From NCBI GenBank assembly GCA_964530415.1, contig CAZHAM010000019.1, positions 1 to 11,313 on the forward strand: 11,313 nucleotides of DNA, written 5' to 3'. Below the pieces are notes generated by a model. The model worked only from the letters and a program-made list of their open reading frames with translations. It did no database searches and was not told the origin of the DNA. This stretch comes from CAZHAM01 sp964530415. GTDB taxonomy: Bacteria; Patescibacteriota; WWE3; UBA101185; UBA10185. Of this stretch, positions 1-6,547 are shown one piece after another. Position 1 is the first letter of the stretch; each line of letters starts with the position of its first letter. The position numbers and the translations under genes are program-made.

Positions 1-101
1 GCTATTTCCTGTAAAGTGGGAGAATAACCATTAACTTGAATATACTGCGAAATGTAATCTAATATTTGTTTTTGTTTTCTGTATAAAGTAACTGGACTCA
101 T
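1..101 (-). CDS. lexA: LexA repressor, N-terminal fragment (cut by window edge)
   Basis: Only the first 33 codons are visible, reading leftward from an ATG at 99-101. The peptide begins MSPVTLYRKQKQILDYI and continues to NGYSPTLQEIA. This matches the LexA DNA-binding domain pattern: a first helix with R-x-Q-x-x-I-L-x-x-I, then G-Y-x-P-T-x-x-E-I-A leading into the helix-turn-helix. LexA represses SOS genes and is inactivated by RecA-stimulated self-cleavage; the protease half lies outside the window, so cleavage competence cannot be judged. The start is supported by a Shine-Dalgarno GAAGG (minus strand of 107-111) five bases before the ATG and by a good promoter upstream. It is divergent from the DUF3160 gene, and uvrB and uvrA, classic SOS targets, lie in the same window. 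Another winged-helix regulator is possible but the GYxPTxxEIA match is quite specific. Confidence 0.85.
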   Translation of the reverse strand, partial: MSPVTLYRKQKQILDYISQYIQVNGYSPTLQEI

Positions 102-122
102 AATAACCTTCGTATTTTATAT

Positions 123-150
123 GGTAAATGTATATTAGCGAATATTTACC
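123..150. repeat. Inverted repeat across the lexA -10 region
   Basis: GGTAAAT at 123-129 and ATTTACC at 144-150 are perfect 7-base inverted arms separated by 14 bases, so the arm centres are 21 bases or about two helical turns apart. The repeat spans the lexA -10 box and expected transcription start and overlaps one copy of the TTCG direct repeat. It could be a dimeric operator site or a chance pairing in AT-rich DNA. Confidence 0.35.
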
Positions 151-161
151 GAATATGTCAA
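132..161 (-). promoter_or_regulatory. lexA promoter (sigma-70 type)
   Basis: On the minus strand there is a perfect -35 box TTGACA (plus-strand 156-161), an 18-base spacer and a -10 box TAATAT (plus-strand 132-137). The predicted transcription start is near position 125, about 25 bases before the ATG, leaving room for the GAAGG ribosome binding site. The spacer contains the direct repeat ATATTCG-N4-ATATTCG, described separately as a candidate LexA operator, which would fit autorepression. Confidence 0.7.
139..153 (-). promoter_or_regulatory. Candidate LexA operator in the lexA promoter
   Basis: Read in the lexA direction the sequence is TTCGGTAAATATTCG, a direct repeat TTCG-N7-TTCG with an 11-base period, filling the promoter spacer just upstream of the -10 box. 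The extended repeat is ATATTCG twice, four bases apart (plus-strand 139-145 and 150-156). A repeat of the same geometry, CCCG-N7-CCCG, sits at the same place in the uvrA promoter. The known alphaproteobacterial LexA box is GTTC-N7-GTTC, also a direct repeat with an 11-base period. The binding protein is inferred, not shown. Confidence 0.45.
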
Positions 162-191
162 TACCATCTTTCGCGATTTAGTTAAAAGGTC

Positions 192-197
192 TAATAT
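192..197 (+). promoter_or_regulatory. Possible -10 box directly before the DUF3160 gene
   Basis: TAATAT lies six bases before the GTG start at 204, which would place transcription initiation at or next to the start codon and give a leaderless message. No good -35 box is found 16-18 bases upstream. The alternative is an upstream promoter with the purine run AAAAGGT at 184-190 acting as a distant ribosome binding site, 13 bases from the GTG. Confidence 0.3.
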
Positions 198-203
198 TTA
201 TAT

Positions 204-2651
204 GTGGAACCAGATGTAAATAATATAACTGCTTTAAATACGCCTCAGACACCCCCCAGATCAAGAAAAAAGGTAGTTTTGACGGCTATAGCTATACTTT
301 TGTTAATACTCATTGGCGTATTGTTTCTGATATTCTCAAAAAACAATCCTTTAAAATTAAAAGACTCGTCTGGTACTGAAATAACAAACGACGGAGAAAC
401 CGGGGAGAACGTTATAGAGGGGAATTTAGCAAAAATTAACGATGCCTACAAATTCGCTGAATTTAAAAAGACACCGACAGAATTTACCCCAAAACTCGAA
501 AACTACACGGTTAAAGTAAACGAACTGGAAAATTTAAACGCCTTTAATGAAAAGAAAAAATTAAATTTAAATTCCGATCAGATAGGTGCTCTTGAATCAA
601 ATAATTTCTACCTAACAAAAAACAACGACGTTTTTTATTTATTAGATTCCACCAGCCATACACAAAGATACGATGACTGGACATACCTATACGCAAACGA
701 GATCGCGAACTCCGATAGACCTGTAACCGAGCGTTCTCCTGAAAATAGTGTTTTTGTTACAACCGACTCGGTGCTCCATATTTTTCATAAGCTTTTATCC
801 AAAGAGTTCAGTTTTATCGAGCAAAAGTTCTTTTACAAAAAAATAAGTCTTTTGACGGACGATATGTTTAAAAAATCTATTGAAGGATACAATACCTCAA
901 AGTCCGACGCTCAGAAACAAAGTTACCAAAGACTGATTGAGTTTTTTGCAGTACCAAAATCAGTTTTAGACACAGTTTCGAGAGTTGATACCAATTCTTA
1001 TGTTGTACAGGACCAGGCTTTAGACACAATTGTACAGTCTCTAAAATTAATTGATGAATGGCAGTTACCGATCCCACAATCAGAAATTGCAAAAATAAAA
1101 ACCGAAGTCGAAAGAGTTTATAAGTCAGACAGTACACTGAACTCTGAGATTTATGGAGAACTCGAAAAGTTTGAAGGCTTCGAGTTTATTCATGATTACA
1201 CACAGTACACTGTAAGAGGTCACTATACAAAGAATCCAGTTTTACGAAGTTACTTTAGAGCAATGATGTGGTATGGGAGAACTGGATTTTTGACTAAAAG
1301 CACCGGAATGACATTGGACGCTGTAAATATCACCAATATGTTAAAGAAATCCCCAAATCTTCAGGATTGGGAGGCAATTTATGCCGCAACATCTTTTTTT
1401 GTCGGAGAAAGCGATGATTTAGGAATAACACAGTATGACAAAGCAATGACAAATGTAGGCTATGCCGATGAAAATGATATCGAAAAGTTAAAAACAGAAT
1501 TGGCAAATGAAAAAGGTCCCCAAATTATGTCGTCAATAATTTTTGGACAGAGTGTTACTGAAATGTCAAAACAGGAACTTCAAAATGAAACAAAAAGCTT
1601 TAGATTTATGGGTCAAAGATTTACACCGGATTCATTTGTCTATTCGTATCTAACTCAAGGTCAGGAGAAGCCCGATCCGGAAACAGGCCAAAGATTACCT
1701 TCAATGACAACACCTTTATTGTTCATGAGTACTCTCGGTAACAAAACCGCTGAGACGTATTCACTAGAATGGATTTCAAAAAACGCTAAGGATTCCGATA
1801 AGGTACTGCCTAAAAAACTAGATGAACTAAAAATAAAATTTGTTGCTCTTGACGAGTCATTTTGGACTCAGAACATTTATCTCTCATGGATATACGCAAT
1901 CGATTCTTTAGATACTGCAGGAATGGATAAAAAAGGGTACCCGATGTTTATGAAAAACTCCACATGGGACGATAAAAGTCTCCAAGCTTCTTTGGGATCT
2001 TATACAGAATTAAAACATGATACGCTACTGTATTCCAAGCAGTCTTACGCCGAGATGGGTGCTGGTGGAGATATTGATGAAAATATTCCGCCTGTTCCAA
2101 AAGGATACGTTGAGCCAAATATCGAATTTTATGACAGAGTGCTTGCATTAAATAAGATGGTATACGAAGGGTTCGATTCGCGCGGATTGATGGACAACGT
2201 TTTTGAATATAGAAACCTGAACTTTAATAGAGTTGTTGAGCAATACAGAGATATTTCGGTACAAGAACTACAAAACGATCCAATAAATGAAGAAACATTT
2301 GAACAATTGAGAACATCATATAGTGTGCTTAACGATGTGGTTTCGCCGTTGCCGGATGAAATAGCGACCGAAAATCTGGCCAGAAGTGCGGTAATAGCCG
2401 ATCTCCACACAGATGTGGTTATGAGCAAGATTTTGTACGTTGCAACCGGTATACCAGACTATATTTATGTGGCTGTAAAAGATGTTAACGGAACAAGACT
2501 CACACAAGGGTTAGTTTATAGATACTATGAGTTTACTGGAGAGCTTGGCGGTACTCGACATTCAGATGAGAGTTGGAAAGAGGTGATTTATTCGGGTGGA
2601 AATGCAGAAATCCCGAATATTCCTGCTTGGTCGCAAAAAAACTATAAATGA
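204..2651 (+). CDS. Membrane-anchored DUF3160 family protein
   Basis: The 815-residue protein has a short cytoplasmic N-terminus ending in a basic RSRKK (19-23), one transmembrane helix (about 24-44) and a large domain expected outside the membrane. Two landmarks fit DUF3160 as I remember the family: SVFVTTDSVLHIFHKLL at about 182-198, and near the C-terminus TRLTQGLVYRYYEFTG (764-779) followed by DESWKEV. The function of this family is not established, and I see no catalytic motif I can name. The GTG at 204 is chosen because an in-frame TAA at 192-194 excludes anything further upstream; the ATG at 202 is in another frame and stops after five codons. The TGA stop overlaps the ATG of the next gene (ATGA, 2648-2651), implying translational coupling with the Memo-CapA protein, which has the same anchored topology. 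The two probably act together at the cell surface. The family call is from memory, not a search. Confidence 0.75.
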   Translation: MEPDVNNITALNTPQTPPRSRKKVVLTAIAILLLILIGVLFLIFSKNNPLKLKDSSGTEITNDGETGENVIEGNLAKINDAYKFAEFKKTPTEFTPKLENYTVKVNELENLNAFNEKKKLNLNSDQIGALESNNFYLTKNNDVFYLLDSTSHTQRYDDWTYLYANEIANSDRPVTERSPENSVFVTTDSVLHIFHKLLSKEFSFIEQKFFYKKISLLTDDMFKKSIEGYNTSKSDAQKQSYQRLIEFFAVPKSVLDTVSRVDTNSYVVQDQALDTIVQSLKLIDEWQLPIPQSEIAKIKTEVERVYKSDSTLNSEIYGELEKFEGFEFIHDYTQYTVRGHYTKNPVLRSYFRAMMWYGRTGFLTKSTGMTLDAVNITNMLKKSPNLQDWEAIYAATSFFVGESDDLGITQYDKAMTNVGYADENDIEKLKTELANEKGPQIMSSIIFGQSVTEMSKQELQNETKSFRFMGQRFTPDSFVYSYLTQGQEKPDPETGQRLPSMTTPLLFMSTLGNKTAETYSLEWISKNAKDSDKVLPKKLDELKIKFVALDESFWTQNIYLSWIYAIDSLDTAGMDKKGYPMFMKNSTWDDKSLQASLGSYTELKHDTLLYSKQSYAEMGAGGDIDENIPPVPKGYVEPNIEFYDRVLALNKMVYEGFDSRGLMDNVFEYRNLNFNRVVEQYRDISVQELQNDPINEETFEQLRTSYSVLNDVVSPLPDEIATENLARSAVIADLHTDVVMSKILYVATGIPDYIYVAVKDVNGTRLTQGLVYRYYEFTGELGGTRHSDESWKEVIYSGGNAEIPNIPAWSQKNYK

Positions 2652-4354
2652 AATTTAAAACTTTTCCTTTAAACTTAGTTCTTTCGCTTTTAGTTGTAAT
2701 TGTTCTTTTTACAGTTTCACTAATTAGTAAGCCTGAGGATAGTAATGAATACACTTTAAATGAACAAACAAATTTAGTCGAAGGTAGCAAACTAAAGCCA
2801 TACTTCAATTCAAAAGATGAATTTTTGAAAATATATGAGAGTGTTAGGGAAAATGGAAAGCTAAACGCACGCGCAGTTATCTTGTCTCATCATTACTTAA
2901 CTTCGTCCGATATTGCACAAACTTTGCATTTAGTTAATCCGGATAATATTAAGAATGTAATACTTATTGGCCCGGATCACTTTAATAATTTAAGCTCTAA
3001 TCTTCCAGTTGCGTACACAACTAAGTTAAACTGGGACACTGTATTCGGAGAAGTTGAAAGCTTGGCAGTAAAAGATATTGAGGTAAACAATAACCCTTTT
3101 AAAGGAGAGCACTCAATCTACACGTTAATTCCCTTTATAGAAAAAGAATTTCCCGATACAAGAGTTAGCTCGCTGATTATAAATTTAAATGCAAACGAAA
3201 CTGATCTAAATTTATTAGGTGAGAATTTATCAAAAGAATATAGTTTGGACGAGACATTATTTATTGTTAGCAGTGATTTTACACATGAAGCAGATTCAAT
3301 TGCTGAAACTATTGAGAAAGATTCTGTAAGTATAGCTGAGCTGAGGTCAGATAGGTTTGGAAGTCAATTAATTAACTCAGACTGCAAAAAGTGTTTCATA
3401 GTTTTAGATGGTTATCTCAATAAAAAAGACGTGGCGTTTTATTTATTTAAAAACAGCAATTCTACGGATTACGGGGGCGAAGAACAAAATATAACAAGTT
3501 ATGTTTTTGGATTGTTTTTAGATAATAAGAAAACACCGCAAATTAATTTTGTTGGAGATATGATGTTTGACAGATCTATTAGACAAAGGGCCGATGAAAA
3601 AGGATACGATAAGATTCTTGAATTAATAAATCCCATTTTGAATTCCGGAGACATAAATATTGGAAATTTAGAAGGTCCCATAACTGAAAATAAATCTTTG
3701 AGCGTGGGGAGCGAAGTTGGTTCGAGAGAAAATTATATTTTTACATTTAGTCCTGAGATCGTACCGATTTTAAAACAGAATAAGTTCTTAGTTTTAAACA
3801 TTGGAAATAACCATATTTTAAATTTTGGAGTCGAGGGGCAAAATAGCACCATAAAAAGTTTAAAAGATAACGGAATAGAATACTTTGGAGATTTAACTAA
3901 TCAAGAGAGTTTAAGTAAATATATTATTAAAGATCTTGACGGTAGAAAAATCGCATTTGTAAATTACAACGAATTCGGAGGAAGCGGAGTAGAGGAAATA
4001 GCCAATTTAATTGCAGATATAAAACAAGAAACAGATTTCGTTTTTGTTTATACACATTGGGGAGTAGAGTACTTACCAGAATCGCCCAAATATGTTCAAG
4101 ACATCGCGCACCTATTTATAGACAGCGGTGCCGATGTAGTAGTCGGTTCCCATCCGCATGTGATTCAACAAAAAGAAGTATATAAAGACAAAGCAATTTA
4201 TTTCTCACTCGGCAATCTTGTAATGGACCAATATTTTAACGAAGAAGTAAAACACGGCCTTATCTTAAAAGTGATACTAACCCCGGATAATAAGCTAGTA
4301 TTTGAAGAAATAGCCACAGAATCGTTACCAAACGGAACAGTTGGTTTAAAATAA
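2648..4354 (+). CDS. Membrane-anchored fusion of a Memo (AmmeMemoRadiSam B) domain and a CapA/PGA_cap domain
   Basis: The 568-residue protein starts with a transmembrane anchor or uncleaved signal (about 6-26). Residues about 70-285 match the Memo / AmmeMemoRadiSam system protein B family: SHH (80-82), IGPDH (107-111), EHSIYTLIPF (from 154) and SSDFTH (208-213), with Cys246 and Cys249 near where the family has a conserved cysteine. Residues about 297-560 match CapA/PgsA-type PGA_cap proteins, which have a calcineurin-like phosphoesterase fold: NFVGDMMFDR (300-309), NLEGP (340-344), GNNH (386-389), HWGVEY (470-475) and GSHPH (500-504), then YFSLGN. The His, Asp and Asn ligands expected for a metal centre are thus present in the CapA half. 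The ATG overlaps the upstream stop (ATGA), so translation is probably coupled to DUF3160. The AMMECR1 and radical SAM partners of the Memo system are absent here. The substrate is unknown; an extracellular metal-dependent hydrolase is the cautious reading. Confidence 0.85.
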   Translation: MKFKTFPLNLVLSLLVVIVLFTVSLISKPEDSNEYTLNEQTNLVEGSKLKPYFNSKDEFLKIYESVRENGKLNARAVILSHHYLTSSDIAQTLHLVNPDNIKNVILIGPDHFNNLSSNLPVAYTTKLNWDTVFGEVESLAVKDIEVNNNPFKGEHSIYTLIPFIEKEFPDTRVSSLIINLNANETDLNLLGENLSKEYSLDETLFIVSSDFTHEADSIAETIEKDSVSIAELRSDRFGSQLINSDCKKCFIVLDGYLNKKDVAFYLFKNSNSTDYGGEEQNITSYVFGLFLDNKKTPQINFVGDMMFDRSIRQRADEKGYDKILELINPILNSGDINIGNLEGPITENKSLSVGSEVGSRENYIFTFSPEIVPILKQNKFLVLNIGNNHILNFGVEGQNSTIKSLKDNGIEYFGDLTNQESLSKYIIKDLDGRKIAFVNYNEFGGSGVEEIANLIADIKQETDFVFVYTHWGVEYLPESPKYVQDIAHLFIDSGADVVVGSHPHVIQQKEVYKDKAIYFSLGNLVMDQYFNEEVKHGLILKVILTPDNKLVFEEIATESLPNGTVGLK

Positions 4355-4356
4355 AT

Positions 4357-4377
4357 ACCAAATAAAACCCGTATAGT
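4357..4377 (+). promoter_or_regulatory. Candidate uvrB promoter with a degenerate operator-like element
   Basis: ACCAAATAAAACCCG (4357-4371) shares 11 of 15 positions with CCCGAAAAAATCCCG before uvrA, and each is followed directly by a -10-like hexamer: TATAGT (4372-4377) here, TAGAAT there. The first half-site is degenerate (ACCA instead of CCCG). No clear -35 box is seen. An alternative -10 is TAAAAT at 4382-4387 with an upstream TG. Either choice gives a very short leader, and there is no Shine-Dalgarno before the uvrB ATG. Confidence 0.35.
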
Positions 4378-4396
4378 ATGATAAAATCTATAACAT

Positions 4397-6460
4397 ATGT
4401 TTAACCTAGTTTCACCCTACAAGCCAACCGGAGATCAGCCAAGAGCGATAGAAGAGCTGACAAATGGAGTAAATAACGGAGATCGCGGACAGGTATTATT
4501 GGGAGTCACCGGAAGCGGGAAAACATACGCAGTAGCCAATGTCATAAAAAATACAAACAGACCGGCTTTAATAATCTCACACAACAAAACTTTAGCAGCG
4601 CAGCTTTATCAGGAATTCAGAGATTTTTTCCCGGAAAATGCAGTTGAATATTTTGTAAGCTATTACGATTACTATCAGCCTGAAAGTTACATTCCATCAA
4701 CAGATACATATATAGAAAAAGACTCAGACATAAACGAACAAATTGATAAGCTAAGACTCGCCGCAACCACATCCCTGATGACAAGAAAAGACGTAATTGT
4801 TGTAGCTTCGGTTTCGTGTATTTACAACATCGGCTCGTCCGCGGAATACACAAAAATGGCTCTTGAGCTAAAGCGCGGGATGAAATTGCGCACAAGCGAT
4901 CTTCTTACAAGACTATCCCAAATTTACTACGACAGGTCAGAAATGGACTTTAAAAGAGGAACATACAGAGTAAGGGGAGAAAACGTTGACGTTTATCCGG
5001 CATATGTAGATTACGCTGTAAGATTAGAGATTTTTGATAACACGCTTATTTCTATACTCTATTTCGACCCGCTAACAGGAAATAAGTTTGATAAAGGTGC
5101 GTTTCCCGAAGAAAGACGGGGGAGCCACACAAGAATAAGCACGCAGGATCCCAAGGATTATATGGAGCACAGAGAAAAAGAGGGTAACGTAGCTGTAATC
5201 TACCCAGCAAAGCACTATGTGGCGCCCCAGGAACGTATGAAAGACGCGTATTTAGAGATCCAACGAGATTTAGAGATTAGACTAAAAGAACTCAGATCAA
5301 TAGGCAAAGATTTGGAGGCGTACAGGCTTCAGCAAAGAACAACCTACGATTTGGAAATGATTCAGGAAATCGGTTACTGCAAGGGAATTGAGAACTATTC
5401 CAGATATTTTGACGGAAGAGAGCCAGGATCCGCACCGTACTCACTAATGGATTATTTCCCGAAAGATTATTTATTGGTAATAGACGAGTCCCATATAACT
5501 GTTCCGCAAATTAGGGGCATGTTTAATGGCGACCGCGCGAGAAAACAGACTCTAATTGATTATGGATTCAGACTCCCGTCCGCACTTGATAATAGACCTT
5601 TAAACTTTGACGAGTTTTTAACAAAAATGAACCAAAGCCTATTTGTTAGCGCAACACCTTCCGAATGGGAAATGGGATATTCGGATCACAAAGTATCGGA
5701 ACTTATCATAAGACCTACAGGAATCATTGATCCTAAAGTAACGATATTACCGACTCAAGGTCAAATTGATGATTTGTTAGAAAGAATTAAAGTTAGGGTT
5801 GAAAAAAAAGAAAGGGTATTGGTTACTACTTTAACAAAACGTATGTCTGAGGAGCTTTCCAATTACTTAATCGAAAAAGGCATAAAAGTAACATATCTGC
5901 ATTCCGATATAGACACGCTTGAAAGAACCGACATCTTAGATAAATTAAGGGCTGGAGAGTTTGATGTTTTAGTCGGTATCAACCTTTTAAGAGAAGGTTT
6001 AGACTTGCCGGAAGTTAGTTTGGTTGCAATTTTAGACGCGGACAAAGAGGGCTTTTTGAGGTCGGAAACAGCATTAATTCAAACTATGGGTAGGGCAGCA
6101 CGTCACATATTAGGGGAAGTGGTAATGTACGCTGACAAAGTCACAGACAGCATGAAGGGGGCAATTTCTGAGGTGGACCGCAGAAGAGTAACTCAGGTAG
6201 AGTATAACCTTGCACACGGCATTACTCCTACAAAAATTGACAAACCAATCAGAGAAAAGCTAATTGACGAAATACTTGAAGAAACAGATGAAAAATCGAA
6301 ATTTAAGCGCGAAGTGGATTACCGCCAACTTCCTCCAAACGAACTTAAAAAGGAGATCAAAAAACTTGAGGAGGATATGAAATATGAAGCCGAAACTCTT
6401 AATTTTGAGAGGGCAGCTTCTTTAAGAGACCGCATCAGGGAATTAAAGAAAATACTATAA
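4397..6460 (+). CDS. uvrB: Excinuclease ABC subunit B
   Basis: UvrB receives damaged DNA from UvrA, verifies the lesion by strand separation and recruits UvrC. At 687 residues it is complete and slightly longer than the usual 660-675. Visible motifs are Walker A GVTGSGKT (36-43), the tyrosine-rich beta-hairpin YYDYYQPESYIP (89-100), DESH (363-366), the helicase region NLLREGLDLPEV, the arginine-finger motif QTMGRAARH (562-570), and a C-terminal UVR domain (about 650-686) with KYEAETLNFERAASLRDRI that contacts UvrC. Between DPLTG (224-228) and YPAKHYV (269-275) there are 40 residues where well-known UvrB proteins have about 11, explaining the extra length and the shifted DESH. The ATG at 4397 gives the canonical N-terminus MFNLVSPYKPTGDQP. 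No ribosome binding site precedes it, so it may be translated from a leaderless or very short-leader message. It follows the Memo-CapA gene by 42 bases. Confidence 0.98.
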   Translation: MFNLVSPYKPTGDQPRAIEELTNGVNNGDRGQVLLGVTGSGKTYAVANVIKNTNRPALIISHNKTLAAQLYQEFRDFFPENAVEYFVSYYDYYQPESYIPSTDTYIEKDSDINEQIDKLRLAATTSLMTRKDVIVVASVSCIYNIGSSAEYTKMALELKRGMKLRTSDLLTRLSQIYYDRSEMDFKRGTYRVRGENVDVYPAYVDYAVRLEIFDNTLISILYFDPLTGNKFDKGAFPEERRGSHTRISTQDPKDYMEHREKEGNVAVIYPAKHYVAPQERMKDAYLEIQRDLEIRLKELRSIGKDLEAYRLQQRTTYDLEMIQEIGYCKGIENYSRYFDGREPGSAPYSLMDYFPKDYLLVIDESHITVPQIRGMFNGDRARKQTLIDYGFRLPSALDNRPLNFDEFLTKMNQSLFVSATPSEWEMGYSDHKVSELIIRPTGIIDPKVTILPTQGQIDDLLERIKVRVEKKERVLVTTLTKRMSEELSNYLIEKGIKVTYLHSDIDTLERTDILDKLRAGEFDVLVGINLLREGLDLPEVSLVAILDADKEGFLRSETALIQTMGRAARHILGEVVMYADKVTDSMKGAISEVDRRRVTQVEYNLAHGITPTKIDKPIREKLIDEILEETDEKSKFKREVDYRQLPPNELKKEIKKLEEDMKYEAETLNFERAASLRDRIRELKKIL

Positions 6461-6535
6461 AATACCTTAACTATGTGGTATTACTTACCCATCACAACTG
6501 CACAAAACTTACAGAATTAGAGAGAGGCTTTGGAC

Positions 6536-6540
6536 AGGAG
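6536..6540 (+). promoter_or_regulatory. Ribosome binding site that sets the PBP start
   Basis: AGGAG ends seven bases before ATG 6548. A longer in-frame reading from TTG at 6530 would place this Shine-Dalgarno inside the coding sequence, so the ATG is preferred. Confidence 0.8.
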
Positions 6541-6547
6541 CTACTGT

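Noticed and set aside
202..219. ATG at 202 as the start of the DUF3160 gene or a leader peptide
   Set aside because: It is out of frame with the gene and stops after five codons; GTG 204 opens the long frame. A five-codon leader cannot be excluded but nothing supports it.
2129..2428. Open frame of 99 codons on the minus strand inside the DUF3160 gene, and similar antisense frames inside uvrB, the PBP and uvrA
   Set aside because: They lie fully opposite well-supported genes, have no ribosome binding sites or recognisable domains, and read as low-complexity or Ser/Leu-rich shadow translations.
2648..2651. TGA recoded as glycine, as in some candidate phyla
   Set aside because: TGA ends the DUF3160 frame exactly where the next gene begins, and no gene in the window has an internal TGA.
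6461..6482. Hairpin after uvrB (AATACC and GGTATT arms, 10-base loop) as a terminator
   Set aside because: The stem is six mostly A/T pairs and no T-run follows, so it is too weak to call a terminator.
6530..6547. Alternative TTG start for the PBP, adding six residues
   Set aside because: The AGGAG ribosome binding site at 6536-6540 would fall inside the coding sequence, and it is ideally spaced for ATG 6548.
6461..6547. Dedicated promoter for the PBP
   Set aside because: No pair of -35 and -10 boxes at acceptable spacing was found; only the ribosome binding site is convincing.
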